The notes beneath the pieces are model-generated. The model had not been told where the DNA came from and did no database searches. It was given only the letters and a program-made list of their open reading frames with translations. This document shows positions 34,262 through 43,430 of a DNA stretch of 64,000 bases, one piece after another; position 1 is the first letter of the stretch; each line of letters starts with the position of its first letter. Location of the stretch: the NCBI RefSeq assembly GCF_003173735.1, contig NZ_CP029551.1, forward strand, positions 1,603,501 to 1,667,500, read 5' to 3'. The position numbers were made by a program, and so were the translations under genes. This stretch comes from Methylobacterium radiodurans (GTDB lineage Bacteria > Pseudomonadota > Alphaproteobacteria > Rhizobiales > Beijerinckiaceae).

Positions 34262-35071
34262 ATGAGCAGACTCGGGTTCACGAGGTCGGGGATCGCGGCC
34301 GGGATCATGGCGGGCCTCGCGCTCGCCGGCTCCGGCCTGCGCGCCGATGCCGCGCAGTGCGGCAATACCGGCGCCGGCTTCGAGGCGTGGAAGCGGGAGT
34401 TTATCCAGGAGGCGCGCGGCCGGGCGAGCGCCCAGAGCCTCGCCGCGCTGGCGGAGACCTCCTACTCGACCGCGACGATCTCGGCCGACCGGGGCCAGAA
34501 GAGCTTCAAGCTCTCGCTCGACCAGTTCCTGGCCAAGCGGGGCGGCAACACCATCGTGGCCCGCGGCCGCCAGCTGAAGCAGCAGAACGCCGCACTCTTC
34601 GCGCAGATCGAGCAGCGCTACGGCGTGCCGCCGGGCCCGCTCTTGGCGATCTGGGGCATGGAGACGGGCTTCGGCGCCGTGAAGGGCAACATCAACACCC
34701 TCTCGGCTGTGGCGACGCTGGCCTACGATTGCCGGCGCTCGGAATACTTCACCGATCAGCTCTATGCCGCGCTGACGCTCGTCGACCGCGGCGTCCTCAC
34801 CGCCTCCACCCGCGGCGCCGCCCACGGCGAGGTCGGACACACTCAGTTCCTACCCAAGAACGTGCTCACCTACGGCACCGGCGGCAGCCTGGACAATTCC
34901 AGCACCGCGCTGATGTCGACGGCCAACTTCCTCAAGGGCCACGGCTGGCGGGCCGGCGCCGGCTACCAGCCGGGCGAGCCGAACTTCGCGGCGATCCAGG
35001 GCTGGAACGCGGCCGGCGTCTACCAGAAGGCGATCGCGCTGCTGGGCCAGCGGATCGACGAGGGCCGGTAG
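34262..35071 (+). CDS. Lytic murein transglycosylase (MltB/SLT_2 type)
   Basis: 269 residues with a signal peptide (MSRLGFTRSGIAAGIMAGLA, cleavage near 'RADAAQ'). A single transglycosylase domain has 'YGVPPGPLLAIWGMETGFGAVKGN'; catalytic Glu134 lies in 'METGFG', the SLT_2 pattern. 'HGEVGHTQFLPKNVLTYG' is the second conserved block. It cleaves glycan strands to 1,6-anhydromuropeptides. No PG-binding domain, and no lipobox at the signal-peptide end, so probably a soluble periplasmic form. AGGAG precedes the ATG. Confidence 0.92.
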   Translation: MSRLGFTRSGIAAGIMAGLALAGSGLRADAAQCGNTGAGFEAWKREFIQEARGRASAQSLAALAETSYSTATISADRGQKSFKLSLDQFLAKRGGNTIVARGRQLKQQNAALFAQIEQRYGVPPGPLLAIWGMETGFGAVKGNINTLSAVATLAYDCRRSEYFTDQLYAALTLVDRGVLTASTRGAAHGEVGHTQFLPKNVLTYGTGGSLDNSSTALMSTANFLKGHGWRAGAGYQPGEPNFAAIQGWNAAGVYQKAIALLGQRIDEGR

Positions 35072-35124
35072 GGCAGAGGCCGCGACGCCCTCGTTCCTCT
35101 ACGGGGAGCGAGCGTGTCGCGGCG

Positions 35125-36300
35125 CTACGGCCAGACCTTGATCGCCACCGGGCGCCGCACGAGGTCGCGCTCGGCCGTGACCGTGCAGCCCTCGGTGCGG
35201 ATCGTCGCGTAGGTGAGGAGTGCCCGCTCGCCGACATCGTCGAAGTTGCGGCCACTCGCCGCAGGATCGATGAGGGAGGGGTAGGCGATGATCTCACCCT
35301 TCGTCCCGCATGGATCGTCGTAGAGCGTGGTGCCGGCGAGCAGCAGCCGCGGCCGGTCCCAGGTGACGAGGTCGCGCGAGCTCGTCCAGTAGAAGCCGGA
35401 TTGCGGGAACGCGCCGCCGGCCGCCGCCATGAAGACCGCGACGTAGGCGCCGCTGCCGCGCTGGCGCACCACCGCCCCGACCGGTCCGGGGAAGGGGCCG
35501 ACCGGCCGGCAGGTATCGGCGAGCTTCGCCCGGCCCCGGTAGGGATCCGGAAAGGCCGCGGTGAAGCCGCCGCCCGTCCAGGCCCGCCAGCGCCGCGGGT
35601 CGGCGGGGTCGTCGCTGCGGAACAGGCAGACGCCCGCCGGCTGGTCGCTGCCCGGCCGGTCCCAGCCCGTCGTGGCGACGAGCGCGTAGCGCCAGCGCCC
35701 GTCGCCGATGATGTTCGAGGGGTTGAAGAAGCCCCGGTGCCGGGTCTGTCCGACATCTTGCGTGAAGGGCGCGCCCGCCACCACGGCGGGCAGCTCCGGC
35801 CGCCGGAAGCTGCGCCCGCCATCCGCCGAGGCGACCAGCGTCACCGTGTTGTACCAGCAGGCCATCATGGTCTGCTCGCGGCAGCGGCCCGGATGCGCGT
35901 CGGCGTGGTACTCGTGGTGGACGAGGGCCGCCACCGCGCGCCCGTCCTCTGTCCAAGTGGCGGTGATCCAGGAGCGGTCGTCGTAGAGCGCCGGATCCGC
36001 CTTGTGGCCGGATTCGAGCACCACCGCGCAGTCGATCTTCAGCCGGTCGAGGTCCGGCCCGCGCAGGGCCCGGTTGCGGTGGTGCAGGCCGAAGGCCACC
36101 ACCGACCCGCCCGCGTCGCGGAAGGCGCGCAGCGGCGCGTCCGGCAGGTCCACGCCGTCGCAGGCGTCGCGGGGCGCCCGGAACATCGTGGTGGGCGGTC
36201 CCACCAGCGTCAGGCTCGACAGGGGCGGCCCGGCAGGCTCCGCGGTGGCCGGTGCGCCGAGGAGCGCGACGGCCAGGGCGAGGGCAGCTGGCGCGCGCAT
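35125..36300 (-). CDS. Exported protein, possible beta-propeller (glycosidase/sialidase-like)
   Basis: 391 residues with a signal peptide (MRAPAALALAVALLGAPATA). The mature part has several Asp-box-like or blade-like patterns ('SADGGRSFRRPELP', 'DDPADPRRWRAW', 'SRDLVTWDRPRLLL') and 'RSWITATWTEDGRAVAALVHHEY'. This layout is seen in five-bladed glycoside-hydrolase-like or sialidase-like propellers. Eight or so cysteines suggest disulfides. No catalytic triad could be assigned, so enzymatic activity is uncertain. ATG at 36300. It stands alone, convergent with the transglycosylase gene. Confidence 0.7.
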   Translation of the reverse strand: MRAPAALALAVALLGAPATAEPAGPPLSSLTLVGPPTTMFRAPRDACDGVDLPDAPLRAFRDAGGSVVAFGLHHRNRALRGPDLDRLKIDCAVVLESGHKADPALYDDRSWITATWTEDGRAVAALVHHEYHADAHPGRCREQTMMACWYNTVTLVASADGGRSFRRPELPAVVAGAPFTQDVGQTRHRGFFNPSNIIGDGRWRYALVATTGWDRPGSDQPAGVCLFRSDDPADPRRWRAWTGGGFTAAFPDPYRGRAKLADTCRPVGPFPGPVGAVVRQRGSGAYVAVFMAAAGGAFPQSGFYWTSSRDLVTWDRPRLLLAGTTLYDDPCGTKGEIIAYPSLIDPAASGRNFDDVGERALLTYATIRTEGCTVTAERDLVRRPVAIKVWP

Positions 36301-36444
36301 CGCGGATCTCCGGTGAGCCGCGGCAGGCCGCCGCGCGGGCCGGCCGGCCCGACAATCCGCAGGACTTTCAGTCCGGAACCGTTACAAGGAGCTTGAGCGC
36401 GCCGCGCCCATCCACAGCCCGCGAGATCTCCCGAGACCCCACCC

Positions 36445-37050
36445 ATGCTGATCATGCTGCTCGGCCTCGTGCTGTTTCTCGGCACGCACTCCTTCTCGAT
36501 GGCCCGCGCGCGCCGGGCGGAGCTGGTGGGGCGGGTCGGCGAGGCGCGCTACAAGCTCGGCTACACGCTGCTCTCGGTGCTGGGGCTCGTGCTGATCGGG
36601 GTCGGCTACGGCCATTACCGGGCGACCGGCTACATCCCGGTCTGGAACCCGCCGGTCTTCACCCGGCACCTCGCCCTGCTCCTCGTCCTGCTGGCCTTCG
36701 TGGTGATGGCCTCGGCCTACCTCCCGGGCCGGATCCGGGCCTTTGCCAAGCACCCGATGCTGCTCGCGGTGAAGATCTGGGCGACCGCTCACCTCCTGGC
36801 CAACGGCGATCTCGGCTCGATCGTGCTGTTCTCCGCCTTCCTGGCCTGGGCGGTGGTCGACCGCATCAGCGTCAAGCGCCGGGCCGTGCCGGCCGGCGCG
36901 GTCGCGAGCCAGCACGGCGGGCAGGCCGCGCCGGCCGGCTGGCGCAACGACGGGCTCGCCGTCGTGATCGGCGTCGCCGCGTGGTTCGTCTTCGCCCGCT
37001 GGCTGCATCCCTGGCTCATCGGCGTCGCGGTCTGGCCGGGGCAGGCCTGA
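36445..37050 (+). CDS. nnrU: NnrU family membrane protein
   Basis: 201-residue integral membrane protein with about five or six hydrophobic segments. 'LGLVLFLGTHSFSMARARR' at the start and 'KLGYTLLSVLGLVLIGVGYG' are the NnrU signature. In denitrifiers NnrU is needed for nitrite/NO metabolism, and the family is related to the isoprenoid epoxidase/15-cis-zeta-carotene isomerase group. No denitrification genes are near, so the role here is open. 'HLLANGDLGSIVLFSAFLAWAV' contains the conserved His and Asn. ATG start. Confidence 0.9.
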   Translation: MLIMLLGLVLFLGTHSFSMARARRAELVGRVGEARYKLGYTLLSVLGLVLIGVGYGHYRATGYIPVWNPPVFTRHLALLLVLLAFVVMASAYLPGRIRAFAKHPMLLAVKIWATAHLLANGDLGSIVLFSAFLAWAVVDRISVKRRAVPAGAVASQHGGQAAPAGWRNDGLAVVIGVAAWFVFARWLHPWLIGVAVWPGQA

Positions 37051-37151
37051 GCGCGGTCTGCGCGAGCGGTCGCCAATCCCCGAACAACGTGCTAGGCGCG
37101 GGGCCCTGACGGAAGCGAGGTGGTCCGCGATGCGCCGCGGGCCGGGGACGA

Positions 37152-37859
37152 ATGGCTGAGAACAACGAGTTCTTCCGCGAGGTCAACGACGACTATCGCC
37201 GGGATCAGGTCGCCAAAATCTGGCGGCGCTACAGCGGCGTGATCATCGCGCTGGCCATCCTCGTCGTGGCCGGCGTCGGCGGCTGGCGCTACTGGCAGAG
37301 CGCGCAGCGCTCCGCCGCGGAAGCCGCCTCCGAGCAGTTCGACCGGGCCAACCGCCTCGCCCGCGACGGTAAGGTGCAGGAGGCCGACAAGATCTTCGAC
37401 GATCTGGAGGCGCAGGGCCCGGCGGGCTACCGCCTGCTCGCCCGCATCCGCGCCGCCACCGAGGCCGGTAAGACAGACCCGGCGAAGGGCGCCGCGGAGT
37501 TCGACACGATCGCGGCGGATTCCGCGGTCGGCGAGGGCCTGCGCGACCTCGCCCGCCTGCGCGCCGCGCTGCTGCGCATCGACCTGCCCGATCCGGCGCC
37601 CGCGCTCGCCAGCCTGCAGAGCCTCGCCGCCGGCTCGCCCTTCCGCCACACCGCCCGCGAGATGCTGGGCCTCTCCGCGCTCCGGCGCGGCCAGTACGAG
37701 GAGGCAGGGCGCTGGTTCGACCAGCTCAGCGCCGATCCGGAAACGCCGCAGGGCCTGCGCCAGCGCATCGAGGTCTACGTGGCGCTGGTGGCCGGCGGCC
37801 CTGTGACGGTGACCGAGGCCAAGGCCGAGCCCGCCGCGCCGCCCCCACCGACGCGCTGA
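37152..37859 (+). CDS. YfgM-like TPR membrane protein
   Basis: 235 residues: a cytosolic N-terminus ('ENNEFFREVNDDYRRDQVAKIW'), one membrane anchor (about 29-48), then a periplasmic tetratricopeptide region ('EQFDRANRLARDGKVQEADKIF', 'ALRRGQYEEAGRWFDQL') and a Pro/Ala tail. This is the YfgM/TPR_21 architecture; YfgM associates with the SecYEG translocon and periplasmic chaperones. As in E. coli (yfgM-bamB-der), it lies upstream of der, here without bamB between. Two hairpins separate it from der. Confidence 0.87.
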   Translation: MAENNEFFREVNDDYRRDQVAKIWRRYSGVIIALAILVVAGVGGWRYWQSAQRSAAEAASEQFDRANRLARDGKVQEADKIFDDLEAQGPAGYRLLARIRAATEAGKTDPAKGAAEFDTIAADSAVGEGLRDLARLRAALLRIDLPDPAPALASLQSLAAGSPFRHTAREMLGLSALRRGQYEEAGRWFDQLSADPETPQGLRQRIEVYVALVAGGPVTVTEAKAEPAAPPPPTR

Positions 37860-37908
37860 GTTTTTTCACCAAGCGCCCGGGCGACTTGGTGTAAGGATCG
37901 ACTCAGAC

Positions 37909-37950
37909 GCGCCGCCGTCCTGGGCTCTTCGAGGCCCGGGACGGCGGCGC
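37909..37950 (+). terminator. Long hairpin between the YfgM-like gene and der
   Basis: 17-bp stem with one G-U pair (37909-37925 with 37934-37950) and an 8-base loop. A smaller hairpin (CACCAAG/CTTGGTG, 37867-37891) follows the YfgM stop. No strong T run. It lies inside the likely yfgM-der transcript, so it may also tune der. Confidence 0.6.
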
Positions 37951-38012
37951 CTTCATTGGAACCCTCGCGGGCGTGAACGTCCCCGCGGGACACGAACGAT
38001 ACGAGAGACACC

Positions 38013-39365
38013 ATGGATTTGCCGACCGTCGCGATCGTCGGCCGGCCGAATGTCGGCAAGTCGACCCTGTTCAACCGCCTGGTCGGCCGAAAGCTCGCCC
38101 TGGTGGACGACCGGCCGGGCGTCACCCGCGACCGGCGCGAGGCCGACGTCCAGTTCGGCGGCCTGGAGTTCCGCATCATCGACACGGCCGGTCTGGAAGA
38201 GGCCGACGAGGCCACGCTCACCGGCCGCATGCGGATGCAGACCGAGGCGGCGATCCTCGCCGCCGACGTGGTGCTGTTCGTCATCGACGCGCGCGCGGGC
38301 GTGCTGCCGGCCGACCAGCCCTTCGCCGAGCTGGTGCGCCGCTCCGGCGTGCAGGTCATCCTCATCGCCAACAAGGCGGAGGGCGGCGGGGGGCTCGCAG
38401 GCGCCTACGACGCCTTCCGCCTCGGCCTCGGCGACCCGATCCCGTTCTCGGCCGAGCACGGCGAGGGCGTGGGCGAATTGCACGAGGCGCTGAAGACCGC
38501 CTTGCCGAAGCCCGACCCCGACCTGGAGGACGACGACGCGGACGCCCCCGGCGGGCGCCCCTTGCGCGTCGCGATCGTCGGTCGCCCGAATGCCGGCAAG
38601 TCCACCCTGATCAACCGGATGCTCGGCGAGGACCGCCTGCTCGTCGGCCCTGAGGCCGGCATCACCCGCGACTCGATCTCGCTCGACTGGGAATGGCGCG
38701 GGCGCCGGATCAAGCTGCACGACACCGCCGGGATGCGCCGCCGCGCCCGCATCGACGACAAGCTGGAGAAGCTCGCCGTCTCGGACGGGTTGCGCGCGGT
38801 GCGCTTCGCCGAGGTGGTGGTGGTGCTCCTCGACGCGACCATCCCGTTCGAGAAGCAGGACCTGACCATCGTCGATCTCGTCGAGAGTGAGGGTAGGGCG
38901 CTCGTCATCGGTCTCAACAAGTGGGACCTCGTCGCCGACCAGCCGGGCCTGCTGAAGACCCTGCGCGAGGATTGCACCCGCCTGCTGCCGCAGGTACGCG
39001 GCGTCTCGGTGGTGCCGCTCTCAGGCCTCGCCGGCAACGGCATCGACAAGCTCATGGAGGCAGTGGTGCAGGCCTCCGAGGTCTGGGACCGCCGCGTCTC
39101 GACCTCGCGGATCAACGACTGGCTCTCCGAGGCGACGAGCCGCAACCCGCCGCCTGCGGTCTCGGGTCGGCGCATCAAGATCCGCTACGCAACACAGGTG
39201 AAGAGCCGCCCGCCGCACTTCGCGCTGTTCGGCAACCAGCTCAACGCCCTGCCGAAATCCTACACCCGCTACCTCGTCAACGGCTTGCGCGAGGCCTTCG
39301 ACCTGCCGGGCACGCCGATCCGGCTGTCGCTCCGCACCTCCGAGAACCCGTTCGACAAGCGCTGA
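38013..39365 (+). CDS. der: Ribosome biogenesis GTPase Der (EngA)
   Basis: 450-residue essential GTPase for 50S assembly, with the unique tandem G domains: first '[14 protein letters not shown]' (10-23), 'DTAGLEEAD', 'NKAEGGG'; second '[14 protein letters not shown]', '[10 protein letters not shown]', 'NKWDLV'. A C-terminal KH-like domain follows ('[20 protein letters not shown]'). ATG at 38013 with the usual start region. The stop is immediately followed by the ybdK stop on the other strand, leaving no gap. Confidence 0.97.
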   Translation: MDLPTVAIVGRPNVGKSTLFNRLVGRKLALVDDRPGVTRDRREADVQFGGLEFRIIDTAGLEEADEATLTGRMRMQTEAAILAADVVLFVIDARAGVLPADQPFAELVRRSGVQVILIANKAEGGGGLAGAYDAFRLGLGDPIPFSAEHGEGVGELHEALKTALPKPDPDLEDDDADAPGGRPLRVAIVGRPNAGKSTLINRMLGEDRLLVGPEAGITRDSISLDWEWRGRRIKLHDTAGMRRRARIDDKLEKLAVSDGLRAVRFAEVVVVLLDATIPFEKQDLTIVDLVESEGRALVIGLNKWDLVADQPGLLKTLREDCTRLLPQVRGVSVVPLSGLAGNGIDKLMEAVVQASEVWDRRVSTSRINDWLSEATSRNPPPAVSGRRIKIRYATQVKSRPPHFALFGNQLNALPKSYTRYLVNGLREAFDLPGTPIRLSLRTSENPFDKR

Positions 39366-40505
39366 TCAGGGGCGTCCCGGGATCTGGCCGCGGCTCGTCG
39401 CGGCCAGCCAGTCCACCACCGCGTCCAGCGCCTGTCGGTTGGTCAGCCCCTGCTCGCGGGCGGCCTCGAAGGCGGCGATCTGCTTGTCGGCGCTGGTGCC
39501 CTCGGCGAGGATCGTTCGGGCGTGGGCTGCCTCCTCGGCGCAGCCGAGCGCGGCGGCGTCCTCGGCGACCAGGTCGAGGAGCGCGTCGAGGGCGTCCGCA
39601 TAGGGCAGCGCCTCCTCCCGCGCCTCGTCGATCAGCTCGGCCCCGATGCCGCTGCGCTGAGCGCGCCACAGGTTCTCCTCGGCGAGCGCCCGCGAGACCC
39701 CGTCGAGCCCGGCATTGAGGTCGGGGCGGCGCACCACAAGGCGCACGAGGCAGCGGAACAGGGCGGCGATGGAGAGCGCGTCCTCCAGCCGCGTGCAGGA
39801 ATCGGCGATGCGCAGCTCCAGCGTCGGGAACTTGATCGAGGGCCGAAGCGACCACCACAGGAAGCTCGGATCCTGGATCGAGCCCGCCCGCTCCATGATG
39901 CGGACGTAGCGGGCATAGGCCTCGGGCCCCGGGAACAGCTCCGGCAGGCCGGTGCGGGGCAACTCCCCGAAAGCGCTGAGCCGGTAGGCGGTGAGCCCCG
40001 TGGGCTTGCCTTGCCAGAACGGCGAGGAGGTCGAGAGCGCGAAGAGCAGGGGCTGGAACGGCAGCAGCCGGTTCATCAGGTCGATGCGCGCATCCGGGTC
40101 CGGTACCTCGACATGGACGTGCATGCCGCAGATCAGGCTGCGCCGTCCCGCGAGGCCGACGTCGCGCAGGATGCCGCGGTAGCGGTCGCCCTTGGTCGGC
40201 AATTGCCGGGCCCAGTCGGCGACCGGATGCGTGCCGGCGGCGAAGACGAGGAGTTCGTGCCGGGCCGCAAGATCGGCGAGCGCCGCGCGCTGCTGGGCGA
40301 GGCTCTCCCGCGCGGCGCCGAACTCCGTCACCGGCGGCGTGCAGACCTCGACTTGGCACTGCAGCAACTCGCGCCCGGTCTCGGGCAGGCGCTCGGCCAC
40401 CTCCGTGTGGAACGGCTTCACCGACCGACGGGGCGTGCCCCGGGTCTCGGCATCGGCCAGAAAATACTCTTCCTCGATGCCGAAGCGGAAGGAGGCTGAA
40501 CGCAT
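39366..40505 (-). CDS. Carboxylate-amine ligase YbdK (GCS2 family)
   Basis: 379 residues of the GCS2-type ligase family, beginning 'FRFGIEEEYFLAD' and with 'CQVEVCTPPV', 'GMHVHVEVPDPD' (metal/ATP residues) and 'PTLELRIADSCTRLEDAL'. E. coli YbdK has weak glutamate-cysteine ligase activity; related proteins make other gamma-glutamyl amides. It is distinct from the gshA at 4.8 kb, which covers glutathione synthesis, so this one probably has another amine substrate. Directly abuts der tail to tail. ATG at 40505. Confidence 0.9.
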   Translation of the reverse strand: MRSASFRFGIEEEYFLADAETRGTPRRSVKPFHTEVAERLPETGRELLQCQVEVCTPPVTEFGAARESLAQQRAALADLAARHELLVFAAGTHPVADWARQLPTKGDRYRGILRDVGLAGRRSLICGMHVHVEVPDPDARIDLMNRLLPFQPLLFALSTSSPFWQGKPTGLTAYRLSAFGELPRTGLPELFPGPEAYARYVRIMERAGSIQDPSFLWWSLRPSIKFPTLELRIADSCTRLEDALSIAALFRCLVRLVVRRPDLNAGLDGVSRALAEENLWRAQRSGIGAELIDEAREEALPYADALDALLDLVAEDAAALGCAEEAAHARTILAEGTSADKQIAAFEAAREQGLTNRQALDAVVDWLAATSRGQIPGRP

Positions 40506-40559
40506 GGGGACCCTCGGGGACGCGTGCGCATCAACTCCCGAGGACCCGCAAAGGTGCCG

Positions 40560-40970
40560 CTAAGGGGCCCGCAGCGCCCCGCCCACCAGCCAGGCCGGGT
40601 CGAACCAGCGGTCGGCCTCGCCGTCGTAGGGCAGGCGCGTGATGTCCCAGTGCTGGATGTACTGCGCGTAGACGTTCCAGACCGCGATGCCGCCGCCCAC
40701 GAAGATGCGCCGGCCGGGATAGCGCTTCAGCACCGCCTCCGGATCCTCGTGCGAGCGGATCACGTCGATGGTGCGGTCCCGGAAGGCGAATTCGGGCACC
40801 GAGGCCACCGTCTTCGGGCCCGCGATCAGCACGTGGCCCATGGTGAGCGCGAAGAAGCGCGTCACGTCCTCGACGAAGAGCGGATCGGTGTTGCCCTCCC
40901 AGGGAAGGTGCCCGTTGAGGCCGAGCTGGCCTCGCTGGCCGATGGCGCAGATGCAGCGGACGTCGATCAT
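40560..40970 (-). CDS. dmrA: DHFR-fold reductase, candidate dihydromethanopterin reductase DmrA
   Basis: 136-residue DHFR-fold protein. It has 'CAIGQRGQLGLNGHLPWEGN' (8-27; like the DHFR substrate loop), 'GHVLIAGPKTVASV' (nucleotide-binding Rossmann-like), and 'RRIFVGGGIAVWNVYAQYIQHW'. It is shorter than typical DHFR (about 160) and similar in size to the ~15-kDa DmrA described in Methylobacterium extorquens, which reduces dihydromethanopterin for C1 transfer. The specific DmrA call is from remembered likeness plus length. Ordinary DHFR is the alternative. No folate or methanopterin genes are adjacent. Confidence 0.6.
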   Translation of the reverse strand: MIDVRCICAIGQRGQLGLNGHLPWEGNTDPLFVEDVTRFFALTMGHVLIAGPKTVASVPEFAFRDRTIDVIRSHEDPEAVLKRYPGRRIFVGGGIAVWNVYAQYIQHWDITRLPYDGEADRWFDPAWLVGGALRAP

Positions 40971-40999
40971 GGCACGCGAACCCGTGAGCGAGGGGCGGG

Positions 41000-41036
41000 C
41001 TCTGCCCGAACCCGCTGGGGCCTAAGGCCCCGGACC
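41000..41036. repeat. GC-rich intergenic palindromes
   Basis: GGGGCC-TAA-GGCCCC (41017-41031) and a looser GGGC...GCCC hairpin just before it, between the SDR stop and the dmrA-candidate start. Similar in style to the 6388-6476 cluster. Confidence 0.55.
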
Positions 41037-41039
41037 CCG

Positions 41040-41783
41040 TTACCTGGGGACTTGGAATTCGAGAACCCGGTCGGTCGGGAAATCGTAGAGTTTGCCGGTT
41101 TCGTCGGAGGCGGGGCTCGCCAGACGCACGATGTGCGGAGCGAGGTCCTCCGGGGTCTTCAGCGTCTCGGGATCCTCGCCCGGCATCGCGGCGGCGCGCA
41201 TGCTGGTGCGCAGCGGGCCTGGATTGAGCAGCATGGCCCGGATCTTGGTGTTGGCGGTCTCGGCCGCGTAGGTGCGCACCAGTGCCTCCAAAGCGGCCTT
41301 CGAGACCGAGTAGGGGCCCCAGTAGGCCCGGCACTTCGAGGCGGCGCCCGACGAGACGAAGAGTGCCCGGCCGGCATCCGACATCTGCAGCAGCGGATCG
41401 AAGGAGCGGATCAGGCGCCAGTTCGCCGTGACGTTGATCGCCATCACCTGGTCCCAGACCTTCGGGGTGACGTGCCCGACCGGCATCAGGTTGCCGAGGA
41501 TGCCGGCATTGCCGACCACGATGTCGAGGCGCTTCCAGCGCTCGTTGATCGCCGCGCCCAGCCGGTCGATCCCGTCGTAATCGGTGAGGTCGAGCGGCAC
41601 GAGGGTCGCGCTGGCGCCCCGCTGCCGGATCGCGTCGTCGAGTTCTTCCAGCGCGCCCTGGGTGCGGGCGACGGCGATGACGTGCGCGCCGGCTTCCGCC
41701 AGCGCCAGGGCCGCCGCCCGGCCGATGCCGCGCGAGGCGCCGGTGACGACGGCGACGCGGCCGTCGAGGCTCTTCTCCGCCAT
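41040..41783 (-). CDS. Short-chain dehydrogenase/reductase
   Basis: 247-residue classical SDR with 'VVTGASRGIGRAAALALAEAG' (cofactor loop), 'NAGILGNLMPVG', and the catalytic 'YSVSK' (Tyr-x3-Lys) near 160 with Ser in 'LFVSSGAAS'. 'LNPGPLRTSMRAAAMPGEDP' matches the substrate-loop region of a branch common in Alphaproteobacteria, often next to purF. The substrate is unknown. ATG at 41783, five bases after the purF stop, so the two are likely co-transcribed. Confidence 0.92.
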   Translation of the reverse strand: MAEKSLDGRVAVVTGASRGIGRAAALALAEAGAHVIAVARTQGALEELDDAIRQRGASATLVPLDLTDYDGIDRLGAAINERWKRLDIVVGNAGILGNLMPVGHVTPKVWDQVMAINVTANWRLIRSFDPLLQMSDAGRALFVSSGAASKCRAYWGPYSVSKAALEALVRTYAAETANTKIRAMLLNPGPLRTSMRAAAMPGEDPETLKTPEDLAPHIVRLASPASDETGKLYDFPTDRVLEFQVPR

Positions 41784-41788
41784 GGTCT

Positions 41789-43270
41789 TCAGTCCGCCTC
41801 GGCCAGCATCGCGAAGCGCTTCGGGCCCGCGATGGCGAGATCCGTGAGCGCGGTCGGGTACTCGCCGGTGAAGCAGTGGTCGGTGTATTGCGGGCAGGCG
41901 CTGTCGCGTGCCTCCTCGCCCATCGCCCGGTAGAGGCCGGGGATCGACAGGAAGGCCAGCGAGTCGGCGCCGATATACTGGCGCATGCCCTCGAGATCGT
42001 GGGTCGCGGCCAAGAGCTTCTCGCGCTCCGGCGTGTCGATGCCGTAGAAGTCCGGGTGCATGATCGGCGGGCTGGCGATGCGGAAATGCACCTCGCGAGC
42101 GCCGGCCTCGCGCATCATCCGCACGATCTTCACCGAGGTGGTGCCGCGCACCAGGCTGTCGTCGACGAGCACGATGCGCTTGCCCTCGATCGCCGCGCGG
42201 TTGGCCGAGTGCTTCATGCGCACGCCGAGCTCGCGCACCGACTGGGTCGGCTGGATAAAGGTGCGGCCGACATAGTGGTTGCGGATGATGCCCATCTCGA
42301 AGGGCAGGCCGGTCTCCTGCGCGAAGCCGAGCGCGGCCGGCACGCCGGAATCCGGCACCGGCACGACCACGTCCGCCTCCACCCGCGTCTCGCGCGCGAG
42401 CTCATGGCCGATGTTCTTGCGAACCGCGTAGACGCTCTTGCCGTTCACCACCGAGTCGGGGCGCGCGAAGTAGATGTACTCGAAGATGCAGGGCCGCATC
42501 GGCCGCTTCTCCGCGAAGCGGATCGACTCGACGCCCTCTTCCGAGATCACCACGATCTCGCCGTTCTCGATGTCGCGCACGAACTTCGCGCCGATGATGT
42601 CGAGCGCGCAGGTCTCCGAGGCCAGCATGTAGCGGCCGTCGAGTTCGCCCAGCACCAGCGGGCGGATGCCCTGTGGGTCGCGGGCGCCGATGAGCTTCTT
42701 GTTGGTCAGCGCCACGATGGCGTAGGCGCCCTCGATCGCCTGGAGCGCGTCGATGAAGCGCTCGATGATCCGGGGTTTGCGCGAGCGCGCCGCGAGGTGA
42801 AGGATCACCTCCGTGTCCGAGGTCGACTGCGTGATCGCGCCGTCGCGCACGAGGTCGCGGCGGATGGAGAGCGCGTTCGTCAGGTTGCCGTTGTGGGCGA
42901 CAGCCAAGCCGCCGCTGGCGAGTTCCGCGAAGAGCGGCTGGACGTTGCGCAGGATGGTGCCGCCCGTTGTCGAGTAGCGCACGTGGCCGATCGCGGCGCG
43001 GCCCTTCAGGCGGGCGATGGTCTCGCCGTCCGAGAACGAGTCGCCGACGAGGCCCGGGCGGCGCTCGGAGTGGAACACCGCTCCGTCGAAGGAGACGATG
43101 CCGGCCGCCTCCTGGCCGCGGTGCTGCAGGGCGTGCAGCCCCAGAGCCACGATGGCCGAGGCGTCCGGATGATCGAAGATGCCGAAGACGCCGCACTCCT
43201 CGCGCAGCGTATCGCCGTCGAGATCGAGATCGAGATCTTCTGAGAAGGAAGCAACGGCGCGGTCGGGCAT
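41789..43270 (-). CDS. purF: Amidophosphoribosyltransferase
   Basis: 493-residue first enzyme of purine synthesis. A 25-residue propeptide precedes catalytic Cys26 ('REECGVFGIF'), so autocleavage is expected. The glutaminase domain has 'RYSTTGG' and 'HNGNLTN'; the PRPP site is 'VLVDDSLVRGTT'. C-terminal cysteines ('ARDSACPQYTDHCFTGEYP') point to the B. subtilis-type Fe-S-containing class. Lies in the alphaproteobacterial radA-cvpA-purF-SDR order, a known local arrangement. ATG at 43270. Confidence 0.97.
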   Translation of the reverse strand: MPDRAVASFSEDLDLDLDGDTLREECGVFGIFDHPDASAIVALGLHALQHRGQEAAGIVSFDGAVFHSERRPGLVGDSFSDGETIARLKGRAAIGHVRYSTTGGTILRNVQPLFAELASGGLAVAHNGNLTNALSIRRDLVRDGAITQSTSDTEVILHLAARSRKPRIIERFIDALQAIEGAYAIVALTNKKLIGARDPQGIRPLVLGELDGRYMLASETCALDIIGAKFVRDIENGEIVVISEEGVESIRFAEKRPMRPCIFEYIYFARPDSVVNGKSVYAVRKNIGHELARETRVEADVVVPVPDSGVPAALGFAQETGLPFEMGIIRNHYVGRTFIQPTQSVRELGVRMKHSANRAAIEGKRIVLVDDSLVRGTTSVKIVRMMREAGAREVHFRIASPPIMHPDFYGIDTPEREKLLAATHDLEGMRQYIGADSLAFLSIPGLYRAMGEEARDSACPQYTDHCFTGEYPTALTDLAIAGPKRFAMLAEAD

Positions 43271-43430
43271 GATCGAGGTCGGTCCCTGGTGGCCGCCGAT
43301 GTCCGGCGGCGCGCGCCGGATATGATCGCACGGGCCCGAGGCCCCGCGCGTAGAATCATTCCACCCGGCCGCGTCAACGGCGGTTATCTAGGGGTTTTCC
43401 GCCGGCCAACCAAGCGCCGGCGCGCGCAGG

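Noticed and set aside
37857..37870. T-run directly after the YfgM-like stop as an intrinsic terminator
   Set aside because: The T6 precedes the hairpin instead of following it, so it does not fit a plus-strand rho-independent terminator.
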